Assembly (NCBI RefSeq): GCF_014201115.1 | Contig: NZ_JACHDO010000001.1 | Span: 558,001-622,000, forward strand | From: Nocardiopsis metallicus | Lineage (GTDB): Bacteria > Actinomycetota > Actinomycetes > Streptosporangiales > Streptosporangiaceae | Length of the DNA: 64,000 nt | Reading direction: 5' to 3' | Position numbers and translations under genes: made by a program | Shown: positions 62,949 through 64,000 of the stretch, piece after piece | Position numbering within the stretch: the first letter of the stretch is position 1 | Layout of the letters: each line of letters begins with the position of its first letter | The notes under the pieces: model-generated | Databases searched by the model: none | Told to the model about the DNA's origin: nothing | Seen by the model: only the letters and a program-made list of their open reading frames with translations

Positions 62949-64000
62949 ATGCGGGCCAACAAGCTTCCCACCGAGGAGATCGAGCGGGATCCGGCGGCCT
63001 TCGCCGACCGGGTCACCGCGGACGGTCGCTTCGGGTTCGCCGCGGAGCCCGGCCGCTACCGGCTGGTCGTCAGCCGGGCCTGTCCATGGGCGCACCGGGT
63101 GGTGATGACCCGTCGGCTCATGGGGCTGGAGGAGGCGGTGTCGCTGGCCTTGACCGACCCGGTCCAGGAGATCATCGGGGGCGACCCGCACTGGGTGTTC
63201 ACCGAACGCACCGGCAGCCCCGGCGGCAGGGACCCGGTCCTGGGCATCCACGCCCTGCGCGAGGCCTACCTCGCCCGCAACCCCGGTTACGACGGCGGCG
63301 TGAGCGTGCCCGGGCTGGTCGACATCCCCAGCGGGCACCTGGTGTCCAACGATTTCGACCAGCTCAGCGTGGACCTGGCCACCGAGTGGGGGCATCTCGC
63401 CCGGGAGGGCGCGCCGGAGCTGTACCCGGCGGCGCTGCGCGAGGAGATCGACGCCGTGAGCGACGAGGTCTACCAGGACCTCAACAACGGCGTCTACCGC
63501 TCCGGGTTCGCCCCCGACCAGCGGCGGTACGACAGGGCCGTGGCCGCGGTCTTCAACCGGCTGGACGCCCTGGAGGAGCGCCTCACCGACCGCCGATACC
63601 TGGTGGGCGAGCACATCACCCTGGCCGACCTGCGCCTGTGGGCCACCCTGGTGCGGTTCGACGCGGTCTACCACGGCCACTTCAAGTGCAACCGCCGCAA
63701 GCTCATCGAGTACCCGGCACTGTGGGCCTACGCGCGCGACCTGTACCAGACCCCGGGTTTTGGGGACACCACCGAGTTCGAGCACATCAGAGCCCACTAC
63801 TACCGGGTGCACACGGCGTTCAACCCGACCGGTGTCATCGCGATCGGCCCCGACCCGCGCGGCTGGCTCAGTGAGCACGGCCGCGAGACGCTCGGTGGCA
63901 GGCCCTTCGGCGAGGGCACCCCGCCCGGCCCGGTCCCGACTGGCGAACGCGTCCCGCCCCTGGAGGAGCAGGACCGCCCCGCGGGAGACGACTGGTCCGT
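62949..64000 (+). CDS. Glutathionyl-hydroquinone reductase-like protein (xi-class GST), 3' end beyond window
   Basis: At least 350 residues, running off the window. GGAGGTAGCG precedes ATG 62949. Thioredoxin-like N-terminus with the xi-class active site SRACPWAHR (Cys45), the VPGLVDIPSGHLVSNDF block, and a helical C-terminal domain with LVGEHITLADLRLWATLVRFDAVYHGHFKCN and FNPTGVIAIGP. The enzymes reduce glutathionyl-hydroquinones; actinomycetes use mycothiol, so the thiol partner here is probably different. Confidence 0.9.
   Translation, partial: MRANKLPTEEIERDPAAFADRVTADGRFGFAAEPGRYRLVVSRACPWAHRVVMTRRLMGLEEAVSLALTDPVQEIIGGDPHWVFTERTGSPGGRDPVLGIHALREAYLARNPGYDGGVSVPGLVDIPSGHLVSNDFDQLSVDLATEWGHLAREGAPELYPAALREEIDAVSDEVYQDLNNGVYRSGFAPDQRRYDRAVAAVFNRLDALEERLTDRRYLVGEHITLADLRLWATLVRFDAVYHGHFKCNRRKLIEYPALWAYARDLYQTPGFGDTTEFEHIRAHYYRVHTAFNPTGVIAIGPDPRGWLSEHGRETLGGRPFGEGTPPGPVPTGERVPPLEEQDRPAGDDWS

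Overview
The window is very GC-rich with strong third-position G/C bias, many GTG starts and several apparently leaderless TANNNT promoters. It carries the actinobacterial block xerD-parA-scpA-scpB-rluB-aroH-tyrA-cmk-der. This points to a filamentous actinomycete, most likely near Nocardiopsis (Streptosporangiales). The genus is an inference from gene order and protein character; no search was run.

Layout. 1-3.8 kb: a branched-chain amino acid type ABC transporter (two permeases, two ATPases), facing two tandem paralogous binding lipoproteins (3.9-6.7 kb). 7.2-9.3 kb: a hotdog thioesterase and an IS701-like element inserted just before polA. 9.3-16.6 kb: polA, an ArfB-type ribosome rescue factor, rpsA with a long leader, and a group II intron lodged just behind the rpsA terminator. 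16.9-28.6 kb: housekeeping genes (coaE, uvrB, HMG-CoA lyase, pyrG, Nudix, xerD) plus a frameshifted lipoprotein gene. 28.8-36.4 kb: parA, scpA, scpB, a pseudouridine synthase with a very long RD/RGG repeat head, and aroH. A lower-GC XRE/DUF397 patch with a nonsense-interrupted gene sits between parA and scpA.

36.8-43.2 kb is the most interesting part: six genes, every junction a 4-nt overlap, between aroH and tyrA, which are normally close neighbours. They encode an anthranilate-synthase-like component I, its glutamine amidotransferase, a flavoprotein with a four-cysteine cluster, an MFS exporter, a GT-B glycosyltransferase and an uncharacterised protein with a GT-A-like QDD motif. I read it as a compact chorismate-derived (anthranilate or ADIC type) glycoconjugate pathway with its own exporter. 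The product is unknown.

43.3-64 kb: tyrA, cmk, der, an OhrR-type regulator with two matching operators and a small divergent gene, an MHS transporter, DUF523, a DHFR-like/AraC-DinB pair, tRNA-Pro(GGG), membrane proteins, an antiporter, a GntR/VOC divergent pair, an S9 peptidase, a flavin monooxygenase, an ArsR-type regulator, a cupin, a methyltransferase and a partial glutathionyl-hydroquinone-reductase-like gene.

Repeats: a 53-56 bp palindromic element (two full copies and one half copy); a 76-bp solo IS end directly after der that supplies both its stop codon and its terminator; and a duplicated segment inside the rluB head.
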